A stretch of DNA of 64,000 nucleotides from Enterococcus faecalis (GCF_029024925.1 NZ_CP118962.1:1458001-1522000), one strand, 5' to 3'. Numbered from the stretch's first letter, positions 1 to 8,133 are shown. The notes: a model not told the origin generated them from the sequence alone. Made by a program: numbers and translations.

Positions 1-40
1 TTCCGCCACCTAAAATCAGTAAATCTGTTTGTTCCGCCAT
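1..40 (-). CDS. bkdD: Dihydrolipoamide dehydrogenase of the branched-chain keto-acid complex, N-terminus only
   Basis: Only the first 13 codons are in the window (MAEQTDLLILGGG), running off the left edge on the minus strand. The hydrophobic strand followed by GGG is the start of the FAD-binding Rossmann fold of lipoamide dehydrogenases. The gene begins 5 bases after the buk stop codon. In E. faecalis the known order is ptb-buk-bkdD-bkdA-bkdB-bkdC, which fits. The call rests on these few residues plus the order. Confidence 0.7.
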   Translation of the reverse strand, partial: MAEQTDLLILGGG

Positions 41-45
41 TTTGA

Positions 46-1128
46 TCACTCCTGCTCAATTTTTGCTTCACTATAATTTAAAGCTTGTTCTTCCCCTGTT
101 AATACTCGATTGACGCCTTCATATAAAGCAGCCATCTCCATTTCACCTGGGTAAACCTTAATTGGTGCAATCCAAGTGATTTTTTGACTAATTTCTTGAA
201 CAACGGTTTGCGAGTAGGCTGCGCCCCCTGTTAAAATAATTGCATCAATTGCGCCTTCAAGAACCACTGCCATCTCGCCAATACTTTTTGCGATTTGGTA
301 ACACATTCCTTTTAAATAGTAATTTGCTGTTTGATCACCTGCAGCTATTTGTGCTTGGATATGCCGTAAATCTGTTTCACCTAGGTATGATTTAAGGCCG
401 CTATTACCCGCAATTAGCTTTTTCACTTGGCTAATCGTTAACTCCTGTTCAAGTATCCATTGCGCAAATTCAACGAGCGGTAAGGCACCACTGCGTTCTG
501 GCGTATAAGGACCTTCACCATCAAGCCCATTTACCACATCCACCATGCGGCCTTTTTGATGCGCCCCCAAGCTAATGCCCCCACCTAAATGAACAACGAT
601 AAAATTGCTTTGCTCATATGTTTTCCCTAAATCCTCAGCGATTTTTCGAGCGACCGCTTTTTGATTTAAGGCGTGACCAACGCTACGCCGGTGAATGCCT
701 TTTAATCCGGAAATCCTGGCTAATGGCTGTAGCTCATCTACAACAACAGGATCGACAATAAAGGCTGGCACGTGATATTTTTCTGCAAACTCATTAGCTA
801 AAATCGCCCCTAAATTTGAAGCATGGGTATTAAAGCGTTCTGTCCGCAAGTCTTCTAGCATTTGTTGATCGACAAGATACGTACCGCCAGGAATAGGCTT
901 AAGCAAACCACCACGCCCTACGACAGCGGCTAATTGTGTGATGTTATGTGTTTCTAAAAATTCCGCGATCATTTGTTTTCGAAATGGTGTTTGACTGACA
1001 ACATTTTCAAAAGGTGCCAATTCTTGGACGCTATGTCTAAGCGTTTCTTCCGCCAAGCAATCATGATTAGCAAAAAGCGCTAACTTAGTGGAGGTCGAGC
1101 CAGGATTAATAACCAATACTGTTTCCAT
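46..1128 (-). CDS. buk: Butyrate kinase / branched-chain fatty acid kinase
   Basis: Transfers phosphate from (iso)butyryl-phosphate to ADP, giving ATP and the free branched-chain acid. This is the energy-yielding last step of branched-chain 2-keto-acid catabolism. The 360-residue length is normal for the family. The N-terminus VLVINPGSTSTKLALF is the acetokinase-family phosphate/adenosine motif, and a second motif, VVHLGGGISLGAH, lies near residue 180. It sits 18 bases downstream of ptb and just before bkdD, so ptb-buk-bkdD is read as one operon. Family assignment is firm. Preference for branched over straight chains is inferred from the bkd context. Confidence 0.95.
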   Translation of the reverse strand: METVLVINPGSTSTKLALFANHDCLAEETLRHSVQELAPFENVVSQTPFRKQMIAEFLETHNITQLAAVVGRGGLLKPIPGGTYLVDQQMLEDLRTERFNTHASNLGAILANEFAEKYHVPAFIVDPVVVDELQPLARISGLKGIHRRSVGHALNQKAVARKIAEDLGKTYEQSNFIVVHLGGGISLGAHQKGRMVDVVNGLDGEGPYTPERSGALPLVEFAQWILEQELTISQVKKLIAGNSGLKSYLGETDLRHIQAQIAAGDQTANYYLKGMCYQIAKSIGEMAVVLEGAIDAIILTGGAAYSQTVVQEISQKITWIAPIKVYPGEMEMAALYEGVNRVLTGEEQALNYSEAKIEQE

Positions 1129-1146
1129 TGTTTTCTGCTCCTTTTT

Positions 1147-1968
1147 TTAAACTTGTCTCATGGCAAATCTTAATGAATGGAATTTGCTTTCTGTCGAATC
1201 GCTTCTAGATGTTAAAACGACTGGGACTTTTGTGCCAACAATCGTTCCTCCCACCTTGGCGTGCCCAAACAAGGTTAATGATTTGTATAAACAATTTCCA
1301 ACATCAATAGTTGGAACCACTAAAATATCTGCATCCCCCATGATAGGACCGCTGTAACGTTTATGCGCAACCGCTTCTTCAGAGGTCGCTAAATCAAGCG
1401 AAAGTGGACCAAAAACCGTAGCCTCTTGTTGATTATTAAAATGTGCCGTGACTTCTTTTGCTAAAACAGACGAAGGTATTTTAGGATTGAAATTTTCCGC
1501 TGCGCTTAACAAAGCAATTTTCGGGTGGTGCAGTCCCAATTTTTGGGCGACTTCTTTAGCATTTTCAACAATTTCAATGAGGGTCGCTTGAGTGGGGGCG
1601 ATATTCATCGCACAATCGGTTAACAAGAAGGTTTTTCCCGCAGGCAGCTCCACCATTGCTACATGGGAAAGAATCGGTTTATTTTTTAATTGATGCTCAC
1701 TTTTCAACATTTCTTTTAGTAATGTGTGGGTCTGAATAATTCCTTTCAATAAAATTTGTGCTTGACCGGTTGCAACTAAACTGACAGCTTCCTGTGCTAC
1801 CGCGGCCTCATTTGAGCAATGAACATATTTCCAGAGATTTTCAGTATCAAGATTTTCATTTGTATCAAATACAATAAACTGCAACGGTTGCTCGGCTTCT
1901 TTTAGCGCTTTTTTAACTAGCTGTAAAATCTCTGGTTGTGAACCTCCTGCAATTGAAACAGTGATCAT
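1147..1968 (-). CDS. ptb: Phosphate butyryltransferase (phosphotransbutyrylase)
   Basis: Converts butyryl- or branched acyl-CoA plus phosphate to acyl-phosphate and CoA, feeding the kinase encoded next. The 273 residues belong to the PTA/PTB phosphotransacylase family: LLKGIIQTHTLLKEML near residue 75, and the C-terminal GDADILVVPTIDVGNCLYKSL and GGTIVGTKVPVVLTSRSDS motifs. It is the first gene of the operon. A ribosome site (GAGGTGAG) stands before the ATG. A cre-like site in the upstream promoter suggests repression on good sugars. Confidence 0.95.
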   Translation of the reverse strand: MITVSIAGGSQPEILQLVKKALKEAEQPLQFIVFDTNENLDTENLWKYVHCSNEAAVAQEAVSLVATGQAQILLKGIIQTHTLLKEMLKSEHQLKNKPILSHVAMVELPAGKTFLLTDCAMNIAPTQATLIEIVENAKEVAQKLGLHHPKIALLSAAENFNPKIPSSVLAKEVTAHFNNQQEATVFGPLSLDLATSEEAVAHKRYSGPIMGDADILVVPTIDVGNCLYKSLTLFGHAKVGGTIVGTKVPVVLTSRSDSTESKFHSLRFAMRQV

Positions 1969-2008
1969 TTTCTCACCTCATTTTTCTTCTTTACACTTTA
2001 AATCTACC

Positions 2009-2037
2009 TCAGTATGTAAGCGCATACAAATTGTTAA
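2009..2037 (-). promoter_or_regulatory. Putative ptb promoter with a cre site in the spacer
   Basis: Reading the minus strand, TTAACA and TACTGA are 17 bases apart. The spacer holds TGTAAGCGCATACA (2015-2028, plus-strand reading), which differs from the CcpA consensus TGWAANCGNTNWCA at one position on either strand. The -10 is weak, so the promoter call is tentative. The cre match is the stronger part. Confidence 0.55.
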
Positions 2038-2065
2038 TTTTTATGTCCTTATTAATATTTTTTAT

Positions 2066-2105
2066 AGAGAAGGAAAAGCTTAGTAAATCAAGCTTTTCTT
2101 TCTCT
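2066..2105. other. Strong hairpin in a divergent intergenic region
   Basis: AGAGAAGGAAAAGCTT and AAGCTTTTCTTTCTCT form a 16-base-pair stem with one G-T pair around an 8-base loop. It lies between the divergent ptb and 2250 genes, where no terminator is needed for either. There is no long T run after it. It could end a short unannotated transcript or shape a 5' leader. Confidence 0.5.
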
Positions 2106-2249
2106 AAACAATTGTTATCTAATTTACTTTTCATGAAAAAACTTCTTTTCTAAGAATGAAAGGAAAACTTATGCTTCGGCACAGCTGTTTATTTATGTCA
2201 GATTCTAAAGCATGTTATACTTTAGATACTTATTTTTAGGAGGAATTAA

Positions 2250-3284
2250 ATGGCACTACTACTATTCTTTTTGTTTATCGCCCTACTAGGATTTGGTATA
2301 TTAAAAATTAATAACCGCAGTATCCTCGGCGGTATCACTCTGGCTTCTGGCACCTTATTGTCATTAGTCACCTTACTATTTATCGGACTAGACAAAATTT
2401 ATTTACATTTTAAGAATGGCGACCTAATTACTTTGGCCATTGCTTATCTATTAATTCCCGCTGTGTTTATCGGCATTTGCCTTTACTTTATTTTTAACTC
2501 ACGTACGATGCAAACGAAAGAAGGCAAAAGTGTCACGGCTGAATTGTCGGCGGGCTTAGGGCTGAACTTATTAATTGCTTTACCAGCCTTTCTATATTTA
2601 TTATCAGTTGGCACAGCGCAAATACCTTATATGCTTTTTCTGTTCTTACTTTTTCTATTGTTAATGGATCTTTTGCTGACCTTTCTATTTGCTGCTTACG
2701 TCTTGTATTCATGGATGTACCAAATGATTCCTTTAAAAAAAGCGGTTGATTATATCATTGTTTTAGGTTCGGGAATTCGTAGCGAGGAAGTACCTCCACT
2801 TTTGAAGAGTCGGTTAGATAAAGGGATTGAATATTATGAAAAAAATCCCACCGCTAAATTTGTAGTCAGCGGTGGTCAAGGTCCTGACGAACCTGTGGCC
2901 GAAGCTTTCGCAATGAAAAAATATTTGCTTTCACAAAATATTCCTGCAGAAGCAATTTTGATGGAGGACCAATCCACAACCACTTATGAAAATATGTTGT
3001 TTTCTAAAGCAATAATTCAGGCAGATTGGCAAAAGATGCCGTCTGATTCTAAACAACCCTCTGTTATTTTTTCAACAAATAACTATCATGTCTTACGAGG
3101 AGCTATGTATGCCCATCGTGTCGGCTTAAAAGCTGAAGGTGTCGGGGCGCCAACTGCCTTATATTTTTTACCAACTGCTCTAATCCGAGAATACATTGCC
3201 TTACTGGTTCATGATAAGCGAATTGTGCTTTTTGTTTTTCTACTTGTCACTCTTCTTTTAGGAATCAGTATCTTACCCATCTAA
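2250..3284 (+). CDS. Multi-pass membrane protein with a YdcF-type DUF218 domain
   Basis: A 344-residue protein. The first half (to about residue 160) has several hydrophobic segments. The second half is a DUF218/YdcF fold, recognisable from DYIIVLGSGI near residue 166, the FVVSGGQG strand-loop, and DQSTTTYENMLFS near 245. One more membrane segment ends the chain. Related proteins (SanA/YdcF group) have been linked to envelope functions but their reaction is not settled. AGGAGG precedes the ATG. A possible -10 (TATACT) is at 2216-2221. It stands alone and ends in a strong terminator. Confidence 0.85.
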   Translation: MALLLFFLFIALLGFGILKINNRSILGGITLASGTLLSLVTLLFIGLDKIYLHFKNGDLITLAIAYLLIPAVFIGICLYFIFNSRTMQTKEGKSVTAELSAGLGLNLLIALPAFLYLLSVGTAQIPYMLFLFLLFLLLMDLLLTFLFAAYVLYSWMYQMIPLKKAVDYIIVLGSGIRSEEVPPLLKSRLDKGIEYYEKNPTAKFVVSGGQGPDEPVAEAFAMKKYLLSQNIPAEAILMEDQSTTTYENMLFSKAIIQADWQKMPSDSKQPSVIFSTNNYHVLRGAMYAHRVGLKAEGVGAPTALYFLPTALIREYIALLVHDKRIVLFVFLLVTLLLGISILPI

Positions 3285-3322
3285 AAAAACAGCGACTCAC
3301 ATTTTTGTGAGTCGCTGTTTTT
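3285..3322. terminator. Bidirectional rho-independent terminator
   Basis: A 16-bp perfect stem (AAAAACAGCGACTCAC with its complement) lies directly after the stop codon of the DUF218 gene, with A and T runs on the two sides. It can serve both this gene and the convergent TraX-like gene. Confidence 0.9.
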
Positions 3323-3343
3323 ATTCTTTTAATATAAAAAGGT

Positions 3344-4066
3344 TTAATGAACGTAATTGGCTATCAATGCAATCAGCCATAAATGAAGCGGATAGAATCC
3401 GTAAAATAAATATTTGAAAAATGGTGCTTTGCTCCCTCTCTCACCATTGTAAAGCGATATAAATGGTAACACAGTGATAAACATAAAATCAGAATTATAA
3501 GCTAACATTTCAATTGTCGTTGGCCAATCTCCCAACCATTGAAAACTTGTAACTAAGAAAAAGAGCGCTAATGCACCATATAAACAGTTCCGTAAGACAA
3601 GTCTCTTTCTGGCTAAATACGTAATCAACATAAAAGGTAACATCACAATGCCACCTTCAGCAAACATTGCTCCTGTTCCTAAAATTGCTAATATACTAAT
3701 CAATAAAACAATTTTTAAACTGATTTTTGGCATCTCTAGCATCGCTTTTGTCACAATTAACATACTGACACCAAGGGCTAAGGTGAAGAAAATATTGTTG
3801 TGAACAGCGACAGCTGGATTATTCACTAAATGATTTAGCAGCGTATTTCCAACAAACATGATTGCTGCCCAAATATACAAACGACCATTGTAACGATAAA
3901 CATTCCGTGTATAGTTGAACCCTTCTACAGCCATGTAACCAAAAAACACACCGACACAACGAGTAATTACATGAAAAATCAGTGCCCATTCTGGCGGAAC
4001 AAAATAACTAATATGGTCAAGAACCATTAACCCCATCATCAATAACTTTAAGCGATTTGCGTTCAT
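3344..4066 (-). CDS. TraX-like membrane protein
   Basis: 240 residues and mostly hydrophobic, with about seven predicted membrane segments. The opening MNANRLKLLMMGLMVLDHI followed by a Pro-rich turn, and the VGVFFGYMAVEGFNYTRN segment, are typical of the TraX / acyltransferase-3-like family found in many Firmicutes. TraX acetylates F pilin in Escherichia coli. There is no conjugation gene here, so acylation of some other envelope substrate is only a guess. The gene has its own 5' gap and a shared terminator downstream. Confidence 0.75.
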   Translation of the reverse strand: MNANRLKLLMMGLMVLDHISYFVPPEWALIFHVITRCVGVFFGYMAVEGFNYTRNVYRYNGRLYIWAAIMFVGNTLLNHLVNNPAVAVHNNIFFTLALGVSMLIVTKAMLEMPKISLKIVLLISILAILGTGAMFAEGGIVMLPFMLITYLARKRLVLRNCLYGALALFFLVTSFQWLGDWPTTIEMLAYNSDFMFITVLPFISLYNGERGSKAPFFKYLFYGFYPLHLWLIALIANYVH

Positions 4067-4170
4067 GAATCGTCTCCTTTATTTTTTCTACAGAAACTAT
4101 CATATCTTTTTATATAACAGAAAACAACGAACATTCTTGTTAGATTCAACCATTCTTTTTGTCACTTTCG

Positions 4171-4353
4171 TTAAACCTGGTATCGCAAAGATAAATCTTC
4201 AAATAAATAATGTTGGTATTTAAATTGTTCAAAATGAATTTTTCGAATTTCTTGCTTAATGGCTATTAAGCATTCATCGACCGTCATCAATGATTCTTCT
4301 TTCAGAAGCGCCTCTTCTATTAATAATTTGCATTGGCAATCAATAAAAGTTGA
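4171..4353 (-). pseudogene. Out-of-frame continuation of the upstream unknown gene
   Basis: Within and after the last 12 codons of the unknown gene at 4320, the minus strand is open in a second frame for 60 more codons, from 4353 to a TAA at 4171. It encodes a charged helical-looking tail (for example EEALLKEESLMTVDECLIAI, then KYQHYLFEDLSLRYQV). Its composition matches the main gene (Lys, Glu, Ile, Leu, Tyr-rich). A single-base shift inside the overlap would join the two into a protein of about 235 residues. Alternatives are a small independent gene starting at the ATG near 4286, or chance. Confidence 0.45.
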
Positions 4354-4865
4354 CTATAGAATGTGTAAAATGTTTCTTTATTTAATTTTTCAATCAAATT
4401 TTTAGCTTGATTCTGCAACTTTTGATAACATTTGGTCAATTTTTGATAATCCATTAAATCAACTAACTGACCTTGTTTTAACATGTTACTAAAGTCTAAA
4501 TCCCAAAGCATTTCTTTAGTCGGCTGTTGCAATAAATAATACATAGAATGACTACTAATAATTTCAGTGGTCGGTTCTTCAATTGTTTCATAAAAAGTCA
4601 CAAAATATTCTCGCTCAATCACAGTAATAATTTCTTCTTCTGAAAGCTCACAATCTTCTAAATTTTGATAGAATATCAATAATTTAATCCGCTCATCTAT
4701 TTTATTCAGCGAAGCGACTAATTCAGGAAAAAGAACCGACTGACAATTCTCTACTAATTCTCTTGCCTTATTTTGTTCATTTTTATAAAAGTTGTATAAC
4801 TTTTTCCGCTGTTTTAACGAGTTTAATAAGTTATCGGGTATATTCCAGTAATATTGTTTCTTCAT
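4320..4865 (-). CDS. Hypothetical charged helical protein, possibly truncated by a frameshift
   Basis: I do not recognise this protein. From the ATG at 4865 it has 181 residues. It is rich in Lys, Glu, Leu, Tyr and Asn, has no signal peptide or membrane segment, and looks mainly helical (NKARELVENCQSVLFPELVA; KLTKCYQKLQNQAKNLIEKL). An upstream TTG would add 18 residues, but GAGTGGG before the ATG favours the shorter form. The stop at 4320 falls in a region where another frame continues the same kind of sequence, so the natural gene may be longer. Confidence 0.6.
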   Translation of the reverse strand: MKKQYYWNIPDNLLNSLKQRKKLYNFYKNEQNKARELVENCQSVLFPELVASLNKIDERIKLLIFYQNLEDCELSEEEIITVIEREYFVTFYETIEEPTTEIISSHSMYYLLQQPTKEMLWDLDFSNMLKQGQLVDLMDYQKLTKCYQKLQNQAKNLIEKLNKETFYTFYSQLLLIANANY

Positions 4866-4965
4866 AGCATTCCCACTCTTCTTTTTTATGTACAATTTTA
4901 CAAAATTGGTCTTAGCCAATTTCGTCTCTAGTTATTCTATCAAAAAAGTGACGCTTTTTTACTGA

Positions 4966-5022
4966 CAATAATTACTCGTTTTACGCCCAAAAAGTGAAAA
5001 CTCAGCTGTTAAGTAATTATTG
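4966..5022. repeat. 11-bp inverted repeat upstream of an SDR gene
   Basis: CAATAATTACT at 4966-4976 and its exact complement AGTAATTATTG at 5012-5022 flank 35 bases. The repeat lies about 95 bases before the SDR start. It could be a pair of protein-binding half sites or a cruciform. No function is shown. Confidence 0.4.
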
Positions 5023-5115
5023 GGGCTTGTTTCTCGCGGGCCGAAAAAACTTTTTCCTTTTAAAAGTCCAGAAAAAGACCTACACTAGAGATAGACAAAC
5101 GTTGGAGGGATTTAA

Positions 5116-5910
5116 ATGGATTTACACTTAACGAATAAATTAGCATTAATTACTGGTTCAACCAAAGGAATTGGCAAAGCAATTGCGATTGAAATGGCTC
5201 GCGAAGGGACCGATGTCATTATCAATGGGCGTAATGAAGCCGAAGTAATCAAAGTTGTTGAAGAAATACAAACAATGTTTCCAGACACTCATCCTCAAGC
5301 AGGGACTGCCGATATTTCCATTGAAAGTCAACGAGCTACTTTACTTGAAAAATTCCCTAAAGTCGACATTTTAGTGAACAATATGGGGATTTTTGAGCCA
5401 ATGGAATACTGGGACATCGATGACGCCACTTGGGAAAAATTTTTTACTGTGAATGTGTTGTCAGGCAATGCATTAGCAAAAGCTTATCTACCTAAAATGC
5501 TTGCACAAGATTTTGGTCGCATTATTTTCATCGCTAGCGAAGAAGCGGTGATGCCTTCTGGCGAAATGCCCCAATATAGCATGACAAAAACGATGAATCT
5601 TTCCTTAGCTAAAAGTTTATCCAACTTAACTGTCGGCACACATGTCACCGTTAACACGGTTATGCCTGGCTCAACCCTTACCGAAGGTGTAGAAAAAATG
5701 TTGGAAGATATGTACGCTGATTCAGACATTCCCAAAGAGGATTGGGAAAAAGATTTCATGAAAAATCATCGTTCTCGTTCACAAATCCAACGGCTCATTC
5801 GACCAGAAGAAATTGGTCGTTTTGTTACCTTTGTGGCCAGCCCAGATTCTTCTTCTTTCTCAGGAGAAGCCTTAAGAATCGATGGCGGCTTAGTTCCAAC
5901 AATCTTCTAA
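5116..5910 (+). CDS. Short-chain dehydrogenase/reductase
   Basis: A 264-residue classical SDR that uses NAD(P)H to reduce or oxidise a carbonyl or hydroxyl. The cofactor loop TGSTKGIGKAIA is near residue 14, NNMGIFEP near 91 and the catalytic YSMTKTMN (Tyr-x-x-x-Lys) near 154. The catalytic Ser lies in FIASEEAV. The DGG motif ends the fold. The NG-R sequence after the second strand suggests NADP(H). The gene precedes the MarR-glyoxalase-esterase set but is cut off from it by a terminator. Its substrate is unknown. Confidence 0.85.
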   Translation: MDLHLTNKLALITGSTKGIGKAIAIEMAREGTDVIINGRNEAEVIKVVEEIQTMFPDTHPQAGTADISIESQRATLLEKFPKVDILVNNMGIFEPMEYWDIDDATWEKFFTVNVLSGNALAKAYLPKMLAQDFGRIIFIASEEAVMPSGEMPQYSMTKTMNLSLAKSLSNLTVGTHVTVNTVMPGSTLTEGVEKMLEDMYADSDIPKEDWEKDFMKNHRSRSQIQRLIRPEEIGRFVTFVASPDSSSFSGEALRIDGGLVPTIF

Positions 5911-5917
5911 AATAAAC

Positions 5918-5965
5918 AAAAAAGACAGCCAGCAAAAATTCACATTTTTTGCTGGCTGTCTTTTT
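5918..5965 (+). terminator. Rho-independent terminator after the SDR gene
   Basis: AAAAAGACAGCCAGC and GCTGGCTGTCTTTTT form a long stem followed by T residues, a few bases after the SDR stop codon. It separates the SDR gene from the mhq-type operon. Confidence 0.92.
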
Positions 5966-6003
5966 AAGCATATTAATTGATTACTTACCAAAAGTAAGTT
6001 ATA

Positions 6004-6025
6004 TTTATCTCGAATTCGAAATAAA
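6004..6025. promoter_or_regulatory. MhqR-type operator palindrome
   Basis: A 22-bp palindrome with one mismatched pair is centred on CGAATTCG. Its core, ATCTCGAATTCGAAAT, closely resembles the inverted repeat I recall for Bacillus subtilis MhqR. It lies 13 bases before the start codon of the MarR-family gene, where a bound repressor would block the operon and its own expression. A second inverted repeat (ACTTAC/GTAAGT) lies just upstream, around 5992-6008. Confidence 0.7.
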
Positions 6026-6038
6026 AAGAGGTGAAACA

Positions 6039-6467
6039 ATGACCCAACAGCAAGAAGCTTTAAAAGCCTATATCGGTTTATTAAGAACCAGCCATCGACT
6101 AGAGCAACTTGCCAAGCAAGATGTTACTTGTTATGACTTAAACATTACAGAATTTTCAGTATTAGAGCTGTTACTCCATAAAGGTCCTCAGACCATCCAA
6201 AAAATCAAGGAGAAAATTTTAATCGCTAGCAGTAGCACCACTTATGTTATTGACCAATTACATAAAAAAGGCTATGTAACGCGCACTCCCAGTGAAAAAG
6301 ACCGACGCATTACTTACGTCGAATTAACAGAAGCTGGAAAAACATTAATTAAAGAAATTTTCCCGACGCATGCAAAGCGAATTGCAGAAGCATTTGAACA
6401 ACTCTCTTCCGAAGAATTAACACTTCTTCAAAAAACTTTACGAAAAATAACAAATGAAACGAAATGA
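6039..6467 (+). CDS. mhqR: MarR-family regulator, MhqR-like
   Basis: 142 residues with the MarR winged-helix layout: helices around ALKAYIGLLRTSHRLEQLAK, recognition-helix region LIASSSTTYVIDQLHKKGYV, wing TPSEKDRRITYVELT. The ATG at 6039 follows GAGGTG; an upstream in-frame extension lacks a ribosome site and would run through the operator. It heads an operon with a glyoxalase-type dioxygenase and an esterase, the arrangement of the B. subtilis MhqR regulon, which answers quinones and other electrophiles. One Cys (near residue 31) is present. That it senses quinones here is inferred. Confidence 0.82.
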   Translation: MTQQQEALKAYIGLLRTSHRLEQLAKQDVTCYDLNITEFSVLELLLHKGPQTIQKIKEKILIASSSTTYVIDQLHKKGYVTRTPSEKDRRITYVELTEAGKTLIKEIFPTHAKRIAEAFEQLSSEELTLLQKTLRKITNETK

Positions 6468-6474
6468 GGAAATA

Positions 6475-7440
6475 ATGATGAAAAAAGAAGATCAATTATT
6501 AGGAATCCACCACGTTACAGCTATGACAAGTGATGCAGAAAAAAACTATCACTTCTTTACAGATGTTTTAGGGATGTGTTTAGTCAAAAAAACAGTGAAT
6601 CAAGATGATATCTATACTTACCATACCTATTTTGCTGATGATTTGGGTACACCAGGTACAACCATGACCTTTTTCGATTTTCCCAATAACCCTAAAGGAT
6701 TAAAAGGAACCAATACAATTTCAAGAACAGGGTTCCGGGTTCCTTCAGATGCAGCTTTGACTTATTATGAAAATCGCTTCAATGAATTTGCTGTCAAACA
6801 CACAGGCATTTCTGAAGAATTCGGGAAAAAAGTCCTTCGCTTTTGGGATTTTGATGATCAAGCGTATCAATTAATCTCTGATGAATTAAATCAGGGCGTT
6901 GCAGCGGGCACCCCTTGGAAAAAAGGACCTGTTCCAACAGAATTTGCGATTTATGGCTTAGGACCTGTCGAAATAGCTATTTCCTATTTTCATGAATTCA
7001 AAGAAGTCTTTGAAGAAATTCTAGGCTTTCACGTAGTGGCACAAGAAGGCAATCGCTATTTACTAGAAGTTGGCCAAGGTGGCAATGGTGCCCAAGTCAT
7101 TTTGGTAGACGATGATACTAGCTCACAAGCACAACAAGGATATGGTGAAGTACATCACGTTGCATTCCGCTTAGCGGATCGCAAATCACTTGGGACTTGG
7201 CAAGCGCTCTTTGATCATTTAGGCTTACAAAACTCTGGCTATGTCGATCGTTATTACTTTGAATCATTGTATGTTCGTATTGGGCATATTTTAGTCGAAT
7301 TAGCCACCGATGAACCAGGATTTATGGGGGATGAACCTTACGAAACATTAGGAGAAAAGTTATCTCTTGCGCCATTTTTAGAAAACCGTCGTGAGTATAT
7401 TGAGAGTGTTATCAAGCCTTTCAATACAAAACGAGCCTAA
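6475..7440 (+). CDS. mhqO: Ring-cleaving dioxygenase / glyoxalase-fold protein, MhqO-like
   Basis: About 320 residues made of two vicinal-oxygen-chelate repeats. The first opens with GIHHVTAMTSDAEKNYHFFTDVLG, the second carries GYGEVHHVAFRLADR near residue 225. The His residues at the start of each repeat and the Glu in GHILVELATDEPGF are the usual metal ligands. Homologues are thought to open or detoxify quinol-like rings. GAGGA before the ATG pair at 6475/6478 decides the start, although the frame is open from 6454. It follows the regulator by only a few bases and precedes the esterase by 12. Confidence 0.85.
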   Translation: MMKKEDQLLGIHHVTAMTSDAEKNYHFFTDVLGMCLVKKTVNQDDIYTYHTYFADDLGTPGTTMTFFDFPNNPKGLKGTNTISRTGFRVPSDAALTYYENRFNEFAVKHTGISEEFGKKVLRFWDFDDQAYQLISDELNQGVAAGTPWKKGPVPTEFAIYGLGPVEIAISYFHEFKEVFEEILGFHVVAQEGNRYLLEVGQGGNGAQVILVDDDTSSQAQQGYGEVHHVAFRLADRKSLGTWQALFDHLGLQNSGYVDRYYFESLYVRIGHILVELATDEPGFMGDEPYETLGEKLSLAPFLENRREYIESVIKPFNTKRA

Positions 7441-7452
7441 GGAGGAAAAAAC

Positions 7453-8055
7453 ATGCATTCAATTTTTAAAAAAGGACATCCTGAAGCACCTGTCTTTGTG
7501 CTACTTCACGGTACAGGTGGTGATGAAACATCTCTCCTACCAATTGCCCAAGAACTAAATAAACAAGCTACTGTGCTAAGTATTCGTGGTGATGTTTCAG
7601 AAAATGGAATGAATCGTTATTTTAAGCGCCTAGCGGAAGGTCATTATGACTTAGAAGATCTAGAAAAACGCGGCGAGGCGCTTCATAAGTTTATTCAACA
7701 AGCCGCTAACGAGCATCAATTTTCATTGGATAAAATTATTTTTATTGGCTATTCAAATGGGGCCAATATCGCTATTCAATTATTGCTTACTCATCCCGAC
7801 AGCTACCATCAAGCTGTCCTCTATCATCCCATGTTTCCTGTTGAATTGACCAATCAACCAGACTTGACCGACACTTCTGTTTTATTATCTCTAGGAGAGC
7901 ATGACCCGATTGTCCCACTTCCTGAGAGTATGCGTGTGATTCAACTATTTCAGAATCATGGAGCAACCGTACAAGAGGTTTGGACACAAAGTCATCAATT
8001 AACTTATCAAGAAATTAAGGAAACACAAACTTGGTTGGCACATCTGTCCTCTTAA
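7453..8055 (+). CDS. mhqD: Alpha/beta-hydrolase, phospholipase/carboxylesterase family, MhqD-like
   Basis: 200 residues with the compact carboxylesterase fold. FVLLHGTGGDETSLLP forms the oxyanion loop, FIGYSNGANIAIQLL near residue 97 holds the nucleophile Ser, the Asp lies in LGEHDPIVP, and a His comes near the C-terminus. This is the third gene of the MhqR-type operon, behind AGGAGG. Homologues in B. subtilis (mhqD) are induced by quinones and hydroquinones. The natural ester is not known. Confidence 0.85.
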   Translation: MHSIFKKGHPEAPVFVLLHGTGGDETSLLPIAQELNKQATVLSIRGDVSENGMNRYFKRLAEGHYDLEDLEKRGEALHKFIQQAANEHQFSLDKIIFIGYSNGANIAIQLLLTHPDSYHQAVLYHPMFPVELTNQPDLTDTSVLLSLGEHDPIVPLPESMRVIQLFQNHGATVQEVWTQSHQLTYQEIKETQTWLAHLSS

Positions 8056-8056
8056 C

Positions 8057-8099
8057 AAAAAGTGGGTCCTAAGTCGAAATGACTTAGAACCCACTTTTT
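8057..8099. terminator. Bidirectional terminator between convergent genes
   Basis: AAAAAGTGGGTYCTAAGTC-type arms pair around a GAAAT loop directly after the esterase stop codon, with a T run on one side and A run on the other. Confidence 0.9.
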
Positions 8100-8133
8100 C
8101 TATTTTAAGATAATTCACTGTCTGAGCTTCTTT

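Noticed and set aside
8057-8099. Similarity between this terminator and the one at 61664-61700 (both GTGGGTC... with AGTCG loops)
   Set aside because: The match is short and confined to stems; it does not extend into flanks, so it is not enough to call a repeat family.
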